A stretch of DNA of 47,074 nt from Salinihabitans flavidus (GTDB taxonomy: Bacteria > Pseudomonadota > Alphaproteobacteria > Rhodobacterales > Rhodobacteraceae), in assembly GCF_900110425.1 (NCBI RefSeq), contig NZ_FODS01000026.1:1-47074 (forward strand), given 5' to 3'. The notes beneath the pieces were generated by a model. The model saw only the letters and a list, made by a program, of their open reading frames with translations, was not told the origin of the DNA and did not search any database. This document shows, piece after piece, positions 24,106 to 32,043 of this stretch; position 1 is the first letter of the stretch, and every line of letters starts with the position of its first letter. The position numbers were made by a program, and so were the translations under genes.

Positions 24106-24121
24106 TTAACCCAATCTTAAC
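24106..24121. promoter_or_regulatory. Putative CtrA box (TTAA-N7-TTAAC)
   Basis: TTAACCCAATCTTAAC: two TTAA half-sites with a 7-bp spacer, the full CtrA consensus, 67 bp before the ATG of the PAS_5 gene. A further single GTTAAC half-site lies about 50 bp upstream. The rest of the 221-bp gap to yicC shows nothing recognisable. Confidence 0.65.
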
Positions 24122-24187
24122 CCTTCGGCCGCGCGAACATGCCATGGTCGGGGGCCGTCGGGGGCGATGGGATGGGAGACCGATAAG

Positions 24188-24850
24188 ATGTCTGGTGGTG
24201 TAGAATTTCTTTCCGTGCCGGTGCTGAGCCAGGTCGAAGGCTACTGGGACGCCCTGCGCGAGGGGCGCGACATGCCGCTGCGCTCCGAGGTGGACCCGCG
24301 CGGCATTCAGGGCGCGCTGGCCCATGCCTTCATCCTCGAACGCATCGCGCCGGGCATGACCCGGATTCGCGTGGCCGGTTCGGTGCTGAATAACGTGATG
24401 GGCATGGAAGTGCGCGGGATGCCCTTTTCGGCGCTTTTCACCGTCGGCGCGCGCAAGCAGCTCGCGGCGCTCTGCGACCGGGTTCTCACCACCCCTGCCC
24501 GCGCGCGGATAGCGCTGAGCGCCGAAACCGGATTCGGGCGTGGACCACTTGACGGGCAATTGCTCCTGCTGCCCCTGCGCAGCGATCTGGGCGACATCAG
24601 CCGGATGATCGGCTGTCTCTCGCTTCAGGGGATGGTCGGCACCACCTCGCGTCGCTTCGACATCGTGCATTCCACGCTCACACCGCTTGGCGCGCTGCGC
24701 CCCGATGCCGGAATGCACACCCCGGCCCCGCACCGCGCTCCGGTTGACGACGCTCCGTCCCGCACCGCGGTAACAACCGGCACGGCGGAAGAGAGTGGCG
24801 GGCATGGCTCGGAACGCCCCTATCTCCGGCTCGTTGTGACCGGGGAGTGA
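24188..24850 (+). CDS. PAS_5 (DUF1457, MopJ-like) domain protein
   Basis: 220 residues from ATG 24188 with GGGAG upstream. Soluble. The first 165 residues match the alphaproteobacterial PAS_5 family: the core motifs are EGYWDALREGRDMPLRSEV-type start, FILERIAPGMTRIRVAGS, MGMEVRGMPFSALF and LLLLPLRSDLG. The C-terminal 50 residues are low-complexity and probably disordered. Relatives take part in motility and cell-cycle signalling; a CtrA-type box in the promoter agrees with that. Exact role unknown. Confidence 0.8.
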   Translation: MSGGVEFLSVPVLSQVEGYWDALREGRDMPLRSEVDPRGIQGALAHAFILERIAPGMTRIRVAGSVLNNVMGMEVRGMPFSALFTVGARKQLAALCDRVLTTPARARIALSAETGFGRGPLDGQLLLLPLRSDLGDISRMIGCLSLQGMVGTTSRRFDIVHSTLTPLGALRPDAGMHTPAPHRAPVDDAPSRTAVTTGTAEESGGHGSERPYLRLVVTGE

Positions 24851-24887
24851 CCGGCGCCGCGCAACGCGCGCTGTTGCGCGCCGGTTT
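24851..24887 (+). terminator. Strong GC hairpin after the PAS_5 gene
   Basis: GCGCAAC (24859-24865) pairs with GTTGCGC (24873-24879) around a 7-nt loop; the outer arm CCGGC/GCCGG (24851-24855, 24880-24884) extends the stem past a 3-nt bulge, followed by TTT. It begins directly after the stop codon. Short T-run, so a moderate candidate. Confidence 0.5.
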
Positions 24888-24937
24888 GCAACGCCCGCTG
24901 CCTTGAACCCCTTCATTTCATGGGATTTCGGTTTTCG

Positions 24938-24981
24938 ATACCGACGCAATACCGACGTTTTACCGACGTTATACCGCAACC
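24938..24981. repeat. Four phased 11-bp direct repeats (ATACCGACGNN), copy A
   Basis: Four consecutive units of 11 bp: 24938-24948, 24949-24959, 24960-24970 and a degenerate 24971-24981, with core TACCGACG. The same motif, on the opposite strand and with the same 11-bp period, occurs at 31166-31198. It lies between the PAS_5 gene and the converging DAHP synthase gene. The remaining intergenic DNA to 25134 holds nothing I can name. Confidence 0.75.
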
Positions 24982-25134
24982 GGGAATGGGCCGTCGGGCC
25001 GCGCCGTTAACCCTTCGCGCCGCACCGCCCGGGCCACGACAGCCCCAAGGCGCATACAGCGGCGCCAGAACGCGGAGTCTGGAATCGCAGTGGAAAACAC
25101 TTTCCGTTATATTTCAGAGCGTTACACGACTCTC

Positions 25135-26502
25135 TTAACCTGTCACCGCATGTCGCGCCGCACGCAGATCGGACAATTCCTCGGCCACGAGAAAGGCCAG
25201 TTCAAGCGATTGATTGGCATTCAGCCGCGGATCGCAGGCGGTATGATAGCGATCGCTCAGATCCTCCTCGCTGACCGCCCGTACTCCTCCCGTGCATTCG
25301 GTCACATCCTCGCCGGTCATCTCGAAATGTACCCCGCCCGGCACCGTGCCCTCGGCTTTGTGGACGGCGAAAAATTCCTTTACTTCCCGCAGGATGGAGT
25401 CGAATGGCCGGGTCTTGTAGCCGGTTGAGGATTTGATCGTGTTGCCATGCATCGGATCACAGGACCACAGCACATTGGCCCCCTCCTCCTGCACGGTTTT
25501 GATCAGCCGTGGAAGGTGCTCACCCACCGATCCGGCCCCGAATCGGGCGATCAGTGTGAGTCGCCCGGGCTCATTCTCCGGGTTGAGCTTGTGAATCAAC
25601 AGCTTGAGATCATCGGCTGTCATCGTTGGCCCGCATTTCAACCCGATGGGGTTCAACACCCCCCGCGCAAACTCCACATGCGCCCCATCCGGCTGCCGCG
25701 TCCGATCACCGATCCAGATCATGTGCCCGGAGCCTGCCAGCCACTTGCCCGAAGTGGAGTCGATACGGGTCAGCGCCTCTTCGTACTCGAGAAGCAGAGC
25801 CTCATGACTCGTATAGAAATCAACGGTTTGAAGCTCATGGTTCGTCTCCGCCGTCATCCCGGCCGCGGTCATGAAGTCAAGCGTGTCGCTGATCCGCTCC
25901 GCCATCGCGCGGTATTTCTCGGACTCCTCGCGATCGGTGAATCCAAGCGTCCAGCTATGGACCCGGTGCACATCCGCAAAGCCCCCCGTCGAAAAGGCAC
26001 GCAGCAGGTTCAGCGTTGCCGCCGCCTGCATATAGGCCTGAAGCATTTTCTCCGGATCAGGTATGCGCGCATCCGGGGCAAACTCCAATTCATTAATGAT
26101 ATCACCGCGATAGCTGGGAAGCTCCACCCCCCCCTTGACCTCGACCGGCGCCGAGCGTGGCTTGGCGAACTGCCCCGCCATACGGCCCACCTTCACCACC
26201 GGAACCTTGGCACCGTAGGTGAGCACCATTGCCATCTGGAGCATGACCTTGAACGTGTCGCGGATATGGTCTGCGCTGAATTGCTCAAAGCTCTCGGCAC
26301 AATCCCCGCCTTGCAGAAGAAACGCCTCGCCACGCGATGCGGCCGCGAGTTTCGATTTCAGCGCGCGCGCCTCACCGGCAAAGACGAGCGGCGGATAGCT
26401 TGCGAGCCGGGCTTCCGTGGCTTCCAGCGCATCCTGATCCGTATAGTCAGGCATCTGAACCCGCGGCTTGCCTCGCCAGTCGGTCTTGTGCCATGTCCTC
26501 AT
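25135..26502 (-). CDS. Class II 3-deoxy-7-phosphoheptulonate (DAHP) synthase
   Basis: 455 residues, the length of plant-like/AroA-II enzymes. Metal-site and substrate motifs: [14 protein letters not shown] (about 60-73), [21 protein letters not shown] and [15 protein letters not shown]. Condenses phosphoenolpyruvate with erythrose 4-phosphate, the first shikimate step. It stands alone, convergent with the PAS_5 gene; a TTAA-N7-TTAA motif sits 16 bp before its ATG. Confidence 0.96.
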   Translation of the reverse strand: MRTWHKTDWRGKPRVQMPDYTDQDALEATEARLASYPPLVFAGEARALKSKLAAASRGEAFLLQGGDCAESFEQFSADHIRDTFKVMLQMAMVLTYGAKVPVVKVGRMAGQFAKPRSAPVEVKGGVELPSYRGDIINELEFAPDARIPDPEKMLQAYMQAAATLNLLRAFSTGGFADVHRVHSWTLGFTDREESEKYRAMAERISDTLDFMTAAGMTAETNHELQTVDFYTSHEALLLEYEEALTRIDSTSGKWLAGSGHMIWIGDRTRQPDGAHVEFARGVLNPIGLKCGPTMTADDLKLLIHKLNPENEPGRLTLIARFGAGSVGEHLPRLIKTVQEEGANVLWSCDPMHGNTIKSSTGYKTRPFDSILREVKEFFAVHKAEGTVPGGVHFEMTGEDVTECTGGVRAVSEEDLSDRYHTACDPRLNANQSLELAFLVAEELSDLRAARHAVTG

Positions 26503-26517
26503 CTCGAAACTCCGGTA

Positions 26518-26532
26518 TTAAGCGAATTTTAA
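26518..26532. promoter_or_regulatory. TTAA-N7-TTAA motif immediately before the DAHP synthase gene
   Basis: TTAA (26518-26521), 7 bp, TTAA (26529-26532). It matches the CtrA spacing but lies only about 15 bp from the start codon, so it may be a repressing site, part of the promoter, or chance in an AT-rich stretch. Confidence 0.4.
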
Positions 26533-26604
26533 GTTTCCGCGTGTATATCCAAAGGCCGTTGGGCTGGCCAGATATGAATTTTTTCGTGACTCTTGACCTT
26601 GCCT

Positions 26605-26644
26605 TGTGCTTCAGCACAGTTGCGTCGCTATGTCGCCTGCGACA
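26605..26644. promoter_or_regulatory. Two 14-bp palindromes before the GlxA-type regulator
   Basis: TGTGCT-TC-AGCACA at 26605-26618 and TGTCGC-CT-GCGACA at 26631-26644, each a perfect 6+2+6 dyad, with centres 26 bp apart. They end 33 bp before the regulator's ATG. Good candidates for an autoregulatory operator pair; not linked to a known consensus. Confidence 0.5.
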
Positions 26645-26677
26645 CACTGAGTCGAACACGACTGGAAAAGGGTCACC

Positions 26678-27679
26678 ATGTCCACGCAACCCACCCAGAT
26701 TCCGGTGGCCGCTTCGACGAAGCCGCGACGCTTTGTGTTTGTCCTTGTGGACAATTTTACTCTTCTGAGTTTTGCGGCCGCTGTCGAGAGTCTTCGCATT
26801 GCCAACAGGATGTCCGCGACCCGGCTTTATGAGTGGATTATTATTGGCGAAGGCGGCGACACGATCAAGTGTTCCGCCGGCACCGAGTTTCGCCTGCAAG
26901 ACGATCTGTGCGAGTTGCAGCGGGACGATGTGATCATGCTGTGCGGCGGGATTGATATTCAGCGGGCCACGACAAAACGCCTTCTCAACTGGTTGCGCCG
27001 CGAGGTGCGCAAGGGGCTTCAGGTCGCCGGTCTTTGCACTGCCAGCTATACGCTTGCCATGGCTGGTCTGCTCGACAACAAGCGCGCAACGATCCATTGG
27101 GAAAATCAGGACAGTTTCGCCGAGGAGTTCGAGGATGTGATTCTCACGAAGTCGGTCTTTGTGATCGACGGCAACCGTATGACCACGGCGGGGGGGACAA
27201 GTTCGATCGACCTGATGCTTCAGGTGATCGCCAACGATCATGGAGAGGAACTTGCGAACGCGGTGGCCGATCAGTTGATCTATTCCTCGATCCGAACGGA
27301 TCAGGATACACAGCGGCTTTCGGTGCCGACCCGGATCGGTGTTCGGCATCCGAAGCTCAGCCAGGTCATCCAGATGATGGAAAGCAATATCGAGGATCCG
27401 ATCAGCCCGTCGATCCTGGCAAAGAACGTCGGAATGTCCACGCGGCAGTTGGAACGGCTTTTCCGCCGCTACCTCAGCCGTAGTCCCAAGCGCTACTACA
27501 TGGAACTGCGTCTTCAGAAAGCGCGCAACCTTCTGATGCAGACCGACATGAGCGTGATCAATGTCGCTCTGGCCTGCGGGTTTGCCTCCCCCTCGCACTT
27601 CTCGAAGTGCTACCGGGCCCATTATGATACGACCCCCTACCGCGAACGCGGATCGCATTCCGCGCGCTTGTCGATCTGA
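26678..27679 (+). CDS. GlxA-family AraC-type regulator (GbdR/CdhR-like)
   Basis: 333 residues. N-terminal DJ-1/PfpI-like domain (about 15-185) with the pseudo-nucleophile region VAGLCTASYTLAMAGLL; C-terminal AraC DNA-binding domain (about 225-325) with SILAKNVGMSTRQLERLFRR and VALACGFASPSHFSKCYRAHY. Such proteins regulate choline, glycine-betaine or carnitine catabolism in many proteobacteria. No such genes are in the window, so the regulon is unknown. AAAGG precedes the ATG. Converges on the next gene. Confidence 0.88.
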   Translation: MSTQPTQIPVAASTKPRRFVFVLVDNFTLLSFAAAVESLRIANRMSATRLYEWIIIGEGGDTIKCSAGTEFRLQDDLCELQRDDVIMLCGGIDIQRATTKRLLNWLRREVRKGLQVAGLCTASYTLAMAGLLDNKRATIHWENQDSFAEEFEDVILTKSVFVIDGNRMTTAGGTSSIDLMLQVIANDHGEELANAVADQLIYSSIRTDQDTQRLSVPTRIGVRHPKLSQVIQMMESNIEDPISPSILAKNVGMSTRQLERLFRRYLSRSPKRYYMELRLQKARNLLMQTDMSVINVALACGFASPSHFSKCYRAHYDTTPYRERGSHSARLSI

Positions 27680-27715
27680 GATGCCGGCTCGCTTGCGCGA
27701 CTCCTCTGCGGCAGG

Positions 27716-28819
27716 TCATTGCGGGTCAAGACGGTATATCGCGCCCCGGCCTTCGGAAATGAACCAGATGCTACCATCGGGCGCTTCAATGACATCGCGC
27801 ACGCGCTCCGTCTCGTCGCTGCTCATTCGGTCAAGCTCCTTGATGGGCTCGCCACCAAGCCGCGAGATGTGGTCGAACTTCAGGCTTCCGATGAACATCT
27901 GGCCACGCCAGTCGGGCCAGAGCTTGCCGGAATAGATCATCATGCCGGAAGGCGCGATCGAGGGATCCCAATAGAAGGCGGGCTGCTCCATCCCTTCTTT
28001 CGACGTGCCTTCGCCGATCTTCTCCCCGGAATAGTGGGTTCCATAGGAAACAACCGGCCAGCCATAGTTCGCGCCGCGTTGAATGCGGTTGATCTCATCT
28101 CCGCCCCGCGCGCCATGCTCCACCGCCCATAGCTGCCCTTCAAGGTCGAGCGCGGCACCCTGCGGATTGCGGTGCCCATAGGACCAGATTTCGGGTTGTG
28201 CCTCGGCGTGATCGGTAAACGGATTGTCCTCGGGCACTGATCCGTCGCGCCGGACCCGGACGATGCTCCCGTTGTGGCGTGTGAGATCTTGTGCGGATGG
28301 CCGGTCGCCACGCTCTCCGATGGTCAGGAAGATCGTGCCATCGGGCGCTTCCACGATGCGGCTGCCGAAGTGGCGTCCGCCACGGCTTCCGGGACGCATC
28401 TCGAAAAGGACCCGTAGGTTTTCAAGTTGGTTCCGGGCTGCATTCAGCCATCCCACGGCCAGCGCGGTTCCCGCGCCCCCATTCTCTTGTGGCTTGGAAT
28501 AGCTCAGGAAAACCTCTCTGCTTTGCCCGAAATCACGCGGCACCATCACGTCGAGCAACCCGCCTTGCCCCTGCGCCCGAACGCGCGGAACACCATCGAT
28601 TCGCGTGCGCCCGTCATCGGGACCAAGAATCCAGAGGCGCCCTTCCCGCTCTGTCACCAGCACGCCCCCTTCGGGCAGGAAGGCTAGGGCCCAGGGCGTA
28701 TCGAAGCCATCAGCGACCTGCGTGATCCGCATGCGATTATCGCCACTTTCAATCGTTGAACCCATCGCCTGAAATGTCAACAGAACAAGGGCGGCACCCA
28801 AAAGGATCGTCTTGTGCAT
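27716..28819 (-). CDS. PQQ-dependent sugar dehydrogenase (aldose/sorbosone type), exported
   Basis: 367 residues from ATG 28819 (GGAGAAGG upstream), with a signal peptide ending near FQAMG-ST. Six-bladed soluble GDH-type propeller (GSDH family): DGFDTPWALAFLPEGG, LLDVMVPRDF, GERGDRPSAQDLTRHNG, WSYGHRNPQGAALD, VEHGARGGDEINRIQRGANYGWP and a C-terminal ISEGRGAIYRL. Oxidises aldoses in the periplasm if PQQ is available; no PQQ biosynthesis genes are in the window. Divergent from the binding-protein gene at 29001. Confidence 0.9.
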   Translation of the reverse strand: MHKTILLGAALVLLTFQAMGSTIESGDNRMRITQVADGFDTPWALAFLPEGGVLVTEREGRLWILGPDDGRTRIDGVPRVRAQGQGGLLDVMVPRDFGQSREVFLSYSKPQENGGAGTALAVGWLNAARNQLENLRVLFEMRPGSRGGRHFGSRIVEAPDGTIFLTIGERGDRPSAQDLTRHNGSIVRVRRDGSVPEDNPFTDHAEAQPEIWSYGHRNPQGAALDLEGQLWAVEHGARGGDEINRIQRGANYGWPVVSYGTHYSGEKIGEGTSKEGMEQPAFYWDPSIAPSGMMIYSGKLWPDWRGQMFIGSLKFDHISRLGGEPIKELDRMSSDETERVRDVIEAPDGSIWFISEGRGAIYRLDPQ

Positions 28820-29000
28820 GGTCCTTCTCCTGCTCAGTTCCTCCTTCTTCGTGGCATTTACCATAGCATGCCCACAGCCTGAACGCGCGTCTTCGCTGTC
28901 GGCATCCCCTTTCCGATCCACTCTTTTCTTTTGGCGGAAGCCCGCTTAGGCTCACGCATGGAATGTTCGGAACAAGCAACACCAGACTGGGAGAGAGATA

Positions 29001-30197
29001 ATGAAAAAACTGCTTATGGCCTCTGCCGCGACCGCGCTCATGGCGTCCGTCGCAGGAGCAGGTAGCCATTCCAATGAAGTTAAACTCGGGATCATCTTCG
29101 GTTTTACCGGCCCGATTGAATCGCTGACTCCGGATATGGCTGACGGGGCTGAACTGGCCATGCGTGAAATCTCCGAGAGCGGAATGCTGCTCGACGGCAT
29201 GACGGTGTCTCCGGTACGGGCGGATTCGACCTGCATCGATTCGGGCGCGGCAACGGCTGCGGCCGAGCGACTGCTGACCTCGGACGGGGTAAAGGGTATC
29301 GTCGGCGGTGACTGTTCCGGCGTGACGGGTGCAATCCTGTCCAATGTGGCGATGCCCAATGGCGTTGTGATGATCTCGCCCTCGGCCACGTCCCCGGCGC
29401 TGTCGGAGACGGAGGACAATGGCCTGTTCTTCCGTACCGCACCATCGGATGCGCGCCAGGGCGTTGTGATGACCGAGATTTTGATGGATCTGGGCATCGA
29501 GGAAGTCGCCGTATCCTATGTGAACAACGACTACGGCAAGGGGCTTGCCGACAGCTTCGAAACGGCGTTCAAGGACGCTGGTGGCACCATTACAATCAGC
29601 TCCTCGCATGAAGATCAGAAAGCGGATTATTCGGCCGAGGTCGGGGCGATGGCTTCAGCTGGCGGTGAGCGGTTGGTTGTGGCTGGCTACCTCGACAGCG
29701 GTGGGTCCGGTATTGTGCGCGCCGCGCTCGATACGGGGGCGTTTGACACGTTCCACTTCCCCGACGGGATGTATGGCGCGAACCTTGAAACCAACTTCGG
29801 GACCGAAATCAACGGCTCGACGGGTCAGGTGCCCGGCACCGATAGCCCCGGTGCTCAGGTCATGCAGGAACTCGGTGAGGCCAACGACTTTGACGGCACC
29901 TCTTCCTTCGTCGGCGAATCCTATGATGCCGCTGCCCTGATCTTGCTCGCGATGCAGGCCGCAGGTTCGGTTGAATCGGCAGATTACAAGGGTGAAGTCA
30001 TGGGTGTGGCCAACGCACCGGGCGAGAAAATCTATCCCGGTGAGCTTGCCAAGGGTCTGGAAATCCTCAAGAATGGCGGCGAAATAGACTATGTCGGCGC
30101 CACGGCGGTGGAACTGATTGGTGGCGGCGAAAGCGCCGGTAATTACCGTCAGTATGAAATCAAGGACGGCAAGATCACGACGGTCCAGTATCGCTGA
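29001..30197 (+). CDS. Branched-chain-amino-acid-type ABC substrate-binding protein
   Basis: 398 residues with signal peptide (MKKLLMASAATALMASVAGAGS). Peripla_BP_6 fold: KLGIIFGFTGPIESLTPDM, GIVGGDCSGVTGAI, NGVVMISPSATSP, FFRTAPSDARQG and VSYVNNDYGKGLADSF. GGGAGAGA precedes the ATG. First gene of an HAAT-type importer whose ATPases and permeases follow at 30360-34358. A strong terminator follows it, allowing the binding protein to be made in excess. Ligand could be a branched-chain amino acid or another small amide; not determinable. Confidence 0.93.
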   Translation: MKKLLMASAATALMASVAGAGSHSNEVKLGIIFGFTGPIESLTPDMADGAELAMREISESGMLLDGMTVSPVRADSTCIDSGAATAAAERLLTSDGVKGIVGGDCSGVTGAILSNVAMPNGVVMISPSATSPALSETEDNGLFFRTAPSDARQGVVMTEILMDLGIEEVAVSYVNNDYGKGLADSFETAFKDAGGTITISSSHEDQKADYSAEVGAMASAGGERLVVAGYLDSGGSGIVRAALDTGAFDTFHFPDGMYGANLETNFGTEINGSTGQVPGTDSPGAQVMQELGEANDFDGTSSFVGESYDAAALILLAMQAAGSVESADYKGEVMGVANAPGEKIYPGELAKGLEILKNGGEIDYVGATAVELIGGGESAGNYRQYEIKDGKITTVQYR

Positions 30198-30218
30198 TCA
30201 TGTGAGACTTTGAAGGTT

Positions 30219-30247
30219 CAGCCCGGCAGGTTCTGCCGGGCTGTTTT
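30219..30247 (+). terminator. Rho-independent terminator / attenuator after the binding-protein gene
   Basis: CAGCCCGGCAG (30219-30229), 3-nt loop, CTGCCGGGCTG (30233-30243), then TTTT. Perfect 11-bp stem. It separates the binding protein from the ATPase genes. Confidence 0.9.
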
Positions 30248-30359
30248 CGTTTCGGAGAGGGACCGCAGGTATTTTAGGATTGAACCACTCCATATCGATA
30301 TATAATGAGCGCGCCAAACCGATTCACAGTCGGGAATAATAATTCAGGGGGAGATACCG

Positions 30360-31148
30360 ATGATCGTCGTCGAGGACGTTCACAAGCATTTCGGTGGGTT
30401 TCATGCGGTCGATGGTGCCACGCTATCGATCCAAGCGGGAAGCATCACGGGCTTGATCGGGCCAAATGGAGCGGGAAAAACAACCCTTTTCAATGTAATA
30501 GCCGGCGTTCTCAAACCAACATCAGGCCGTGTGACAATGGCTGGCGACGACATTACCGGTCTGCCGCCTCATGAGTTGTTCCACAAGGGACTGTTGCGGA
30601 CCTTCCAGATCGCGCATGAATTCAGCTCCATGAGTTGCCGAGAGAACCTCATGATGGTGCCGGGCAATCAGACGGGAGAGAAGCTCTGGAACACCTGGTT
30701 CGGGCGCAAGCGGATCGCGGAGGAAGAGCGGGCGCTTCGGGCAAAAGCTGATGAAGTGCTTGAATTTCTTACAATCTCCCATCTGGCCGACCAAAAGGCT
30801 GCGGAGGTTTCGGGCGGGCAGAAAAAGCTTCTGGAACTGGGCCGCACAATGATGGTCGATGCGCAGATCGTGTTTCTTGACGAAGTCGGGGCCGGTGTGA
30901 ACCGAACCCTTCTCAATACCATAGGCGATGCCATTATCCGTCTGAACAAAGAGAGAAATTACACTTTCGTGGTGATCGAGCACGACATGGATTTCATCGA
31001 ACGCCTCTGCGATCCGGTGATCTGCATGGCCGAGGGCAAGGTGCTGACGGAGGGATCGCTCGCCGAGATTAAAGCCAACGAACAGGTGATCGAGGCCTAT
31101 CTGGGAACAGGATTGAAGAACAGGAAAATGGTGGGGGCCGACGCATGA
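30360..31148 (+). CDS. HAAT-type ABC importer ATPase (LivG-like)
   Basis: 262 residues. Walker A GPNGAGKTT (about 35-43), Q-loop near RTFQIAHEFSSMSCRENL, signature VSGGQKKLLELGR, Walker B AQIVFLDEVGAGV, H-loop FVVIEHDMDFIERL, and the BCA_ABC_TP C-terminal tail (EAYLGTG). The Walker B region reads DEVGAGVN rather than the more usual DEPxAGLN. GGGGGAG lies before the ATG. Confidence 0.93.
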   Translation: MIVVEDVHKHFGGFHAVDGATLSIQAGSITGLIGPNGAGKTTLFNVIAGVLKPTSGRVTMAGDDITGLPPHELFHKGLLRTFQIAHEFSSMSCRENLMMVPGNQTGEKLWNTWFGRKRIAEEERALRAKADEVLEFLTISHLADQKAAEVSGGQKKLLELGRTMMVDAQIVFLDEVGAGVNRTLLNTIGDAIIRLNKERNYTFVVIEHDMDFIERLCDPVICMAEGKVLTEGSLAEIKANEQVIEAYLGTGLKNRKMVGADA

Positions 31149-31165
31149 GATTGTTGTCTGCAGAA

Positions 31166-31198
31166 CGTCGGTATCGCGTCGGTATGGTGTCGGTGTCG
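31166..31198. repeat. Three phased 11-bp direct repeats (CGTCGGTATNG), copy B
   Basis: Units at 31166-31176, 31177-31187 and 31188-31198. The motif is the reverse complement of the repeat at 24938-24981, with the same 11-bp period. It fills most of the 67-bp gap between the two ATPase genes of one operon. Confidence 0.75.
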
Positions 31199-31215
31199 AA
31201 ACCGGGTGGTCAGAC

Positions 31216-32040
31216 ATGAGCGGTTCCAATCCCTATCAGGACGATCGCGGCAACAAGGACCGGACGATCACTCGTGAAGGCGGCGCGGAACTGGGCGCGC
31301 ATCCGGGGACGGGCAAGGTGATGGCCACATCCGAGGCCTTTCTTGTCGGTGACAGCATGACCGGCGGCTATGGCAAGGGGCCCGATATCCTGCATGACTG
31401 CACGGTGGCGGTGAACCCCGGAGAGATCGCGGTGATCGTGGGCCCTAACGGCGCGGGAAAATCCACCGCGATGAAGGCCGTTTTCGGGATGCTGGACCTG
31501 CGTCAAGGCTCTGTGCGTCTGGACGGCGAGGACATCACGGATCTTTCGCCGCAGGCCCGGGTGGTCAGGGGTATGGGCTTCGTACCCCAGAACTCCAACA
31601 TATTCACCTCACTGACGGTGGAGGAGAATCTGGAGATGGGGGCTTTCATCCGCACCGACGACTTCTCGGGCACGATGGCGCAAATCTATGATCTCTTTCC
31701 CATCCTTAAGCAAAAACGCAATCAGGCCGCCGGAGAGCTGAGCGGCGGGCAGCGTCAGCAGGTGGCCTTTGGCCGGGCGCTCATGACCCAGCCCAAGGTT
31801 CTGATGCTCGATGAGCCGACGGCGGGCGTGTCACCGATCGTCATGGACGAGCTTTTCGACCGTATCATAGAGGTGGCGCGCACCGGCATCCCGATCCTGA
31901 TGGTCGAACAGAATGCGCGGCAGGCGCTTGAGATCGCGGACAAGGGCTATGTGCTGGTGCAAGGGGCGAACGCCTATTCCGGCACGGGCAAGGAACTTCT
32001 GGCCGACCCCGAAGTGCGCAAATCCTTCCTGGGGGGCTGA
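31216..32040 (+). CDS. HAAT-type ABC importer ATPase (LivF-like)
   Basis: 274 residues. A poorly conserved N-terminal extension of about 40 residues precedes the LivF core. Walker A GPNGAGKST (about 77-85), signature LSGGQRQQVAFGRAL, Walker B VLMLDEPTAGVSP, H-loop ILMVEQNARQAL. Pairs with the LivG-like ATPase 67 bp upstream; followed by the first permease after 3 bp. Confidence 0.93.
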   Translation: MSGSNPYQDDRGNKDRTITREGGAELGAHPGTGKVMATSEAFLVGDSMTGGYGKGPDILHDCTVAVNPGEIAVIVGPNGAGKSTAMKAVFGMLDLRQGSVRLDGEDITDLSPQARVVRGMGFVPQNSNIFTSLTVEENLEMGAFIRTDDFSGTMAQIYDLFPILKQKRNQAAGELSGGQRQQVAFGRALMTQPKVLMLDEPTAGVSPIVMDELFDRIIEVARTGIPILMVEQNARQALEIADKGYVLVQGANAYSGTGKELLADPEVRKSFLGG

Positions 32041-32043
32041 GGT

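Noticed and set aside
24938-24981. Pho box or CRISPR-like array
   Set aside because: The 11-bp period is like a Pho box but the core TACCGACG does not match CTGTCAT; units are contiguous with no spacers, so not CRISPR.
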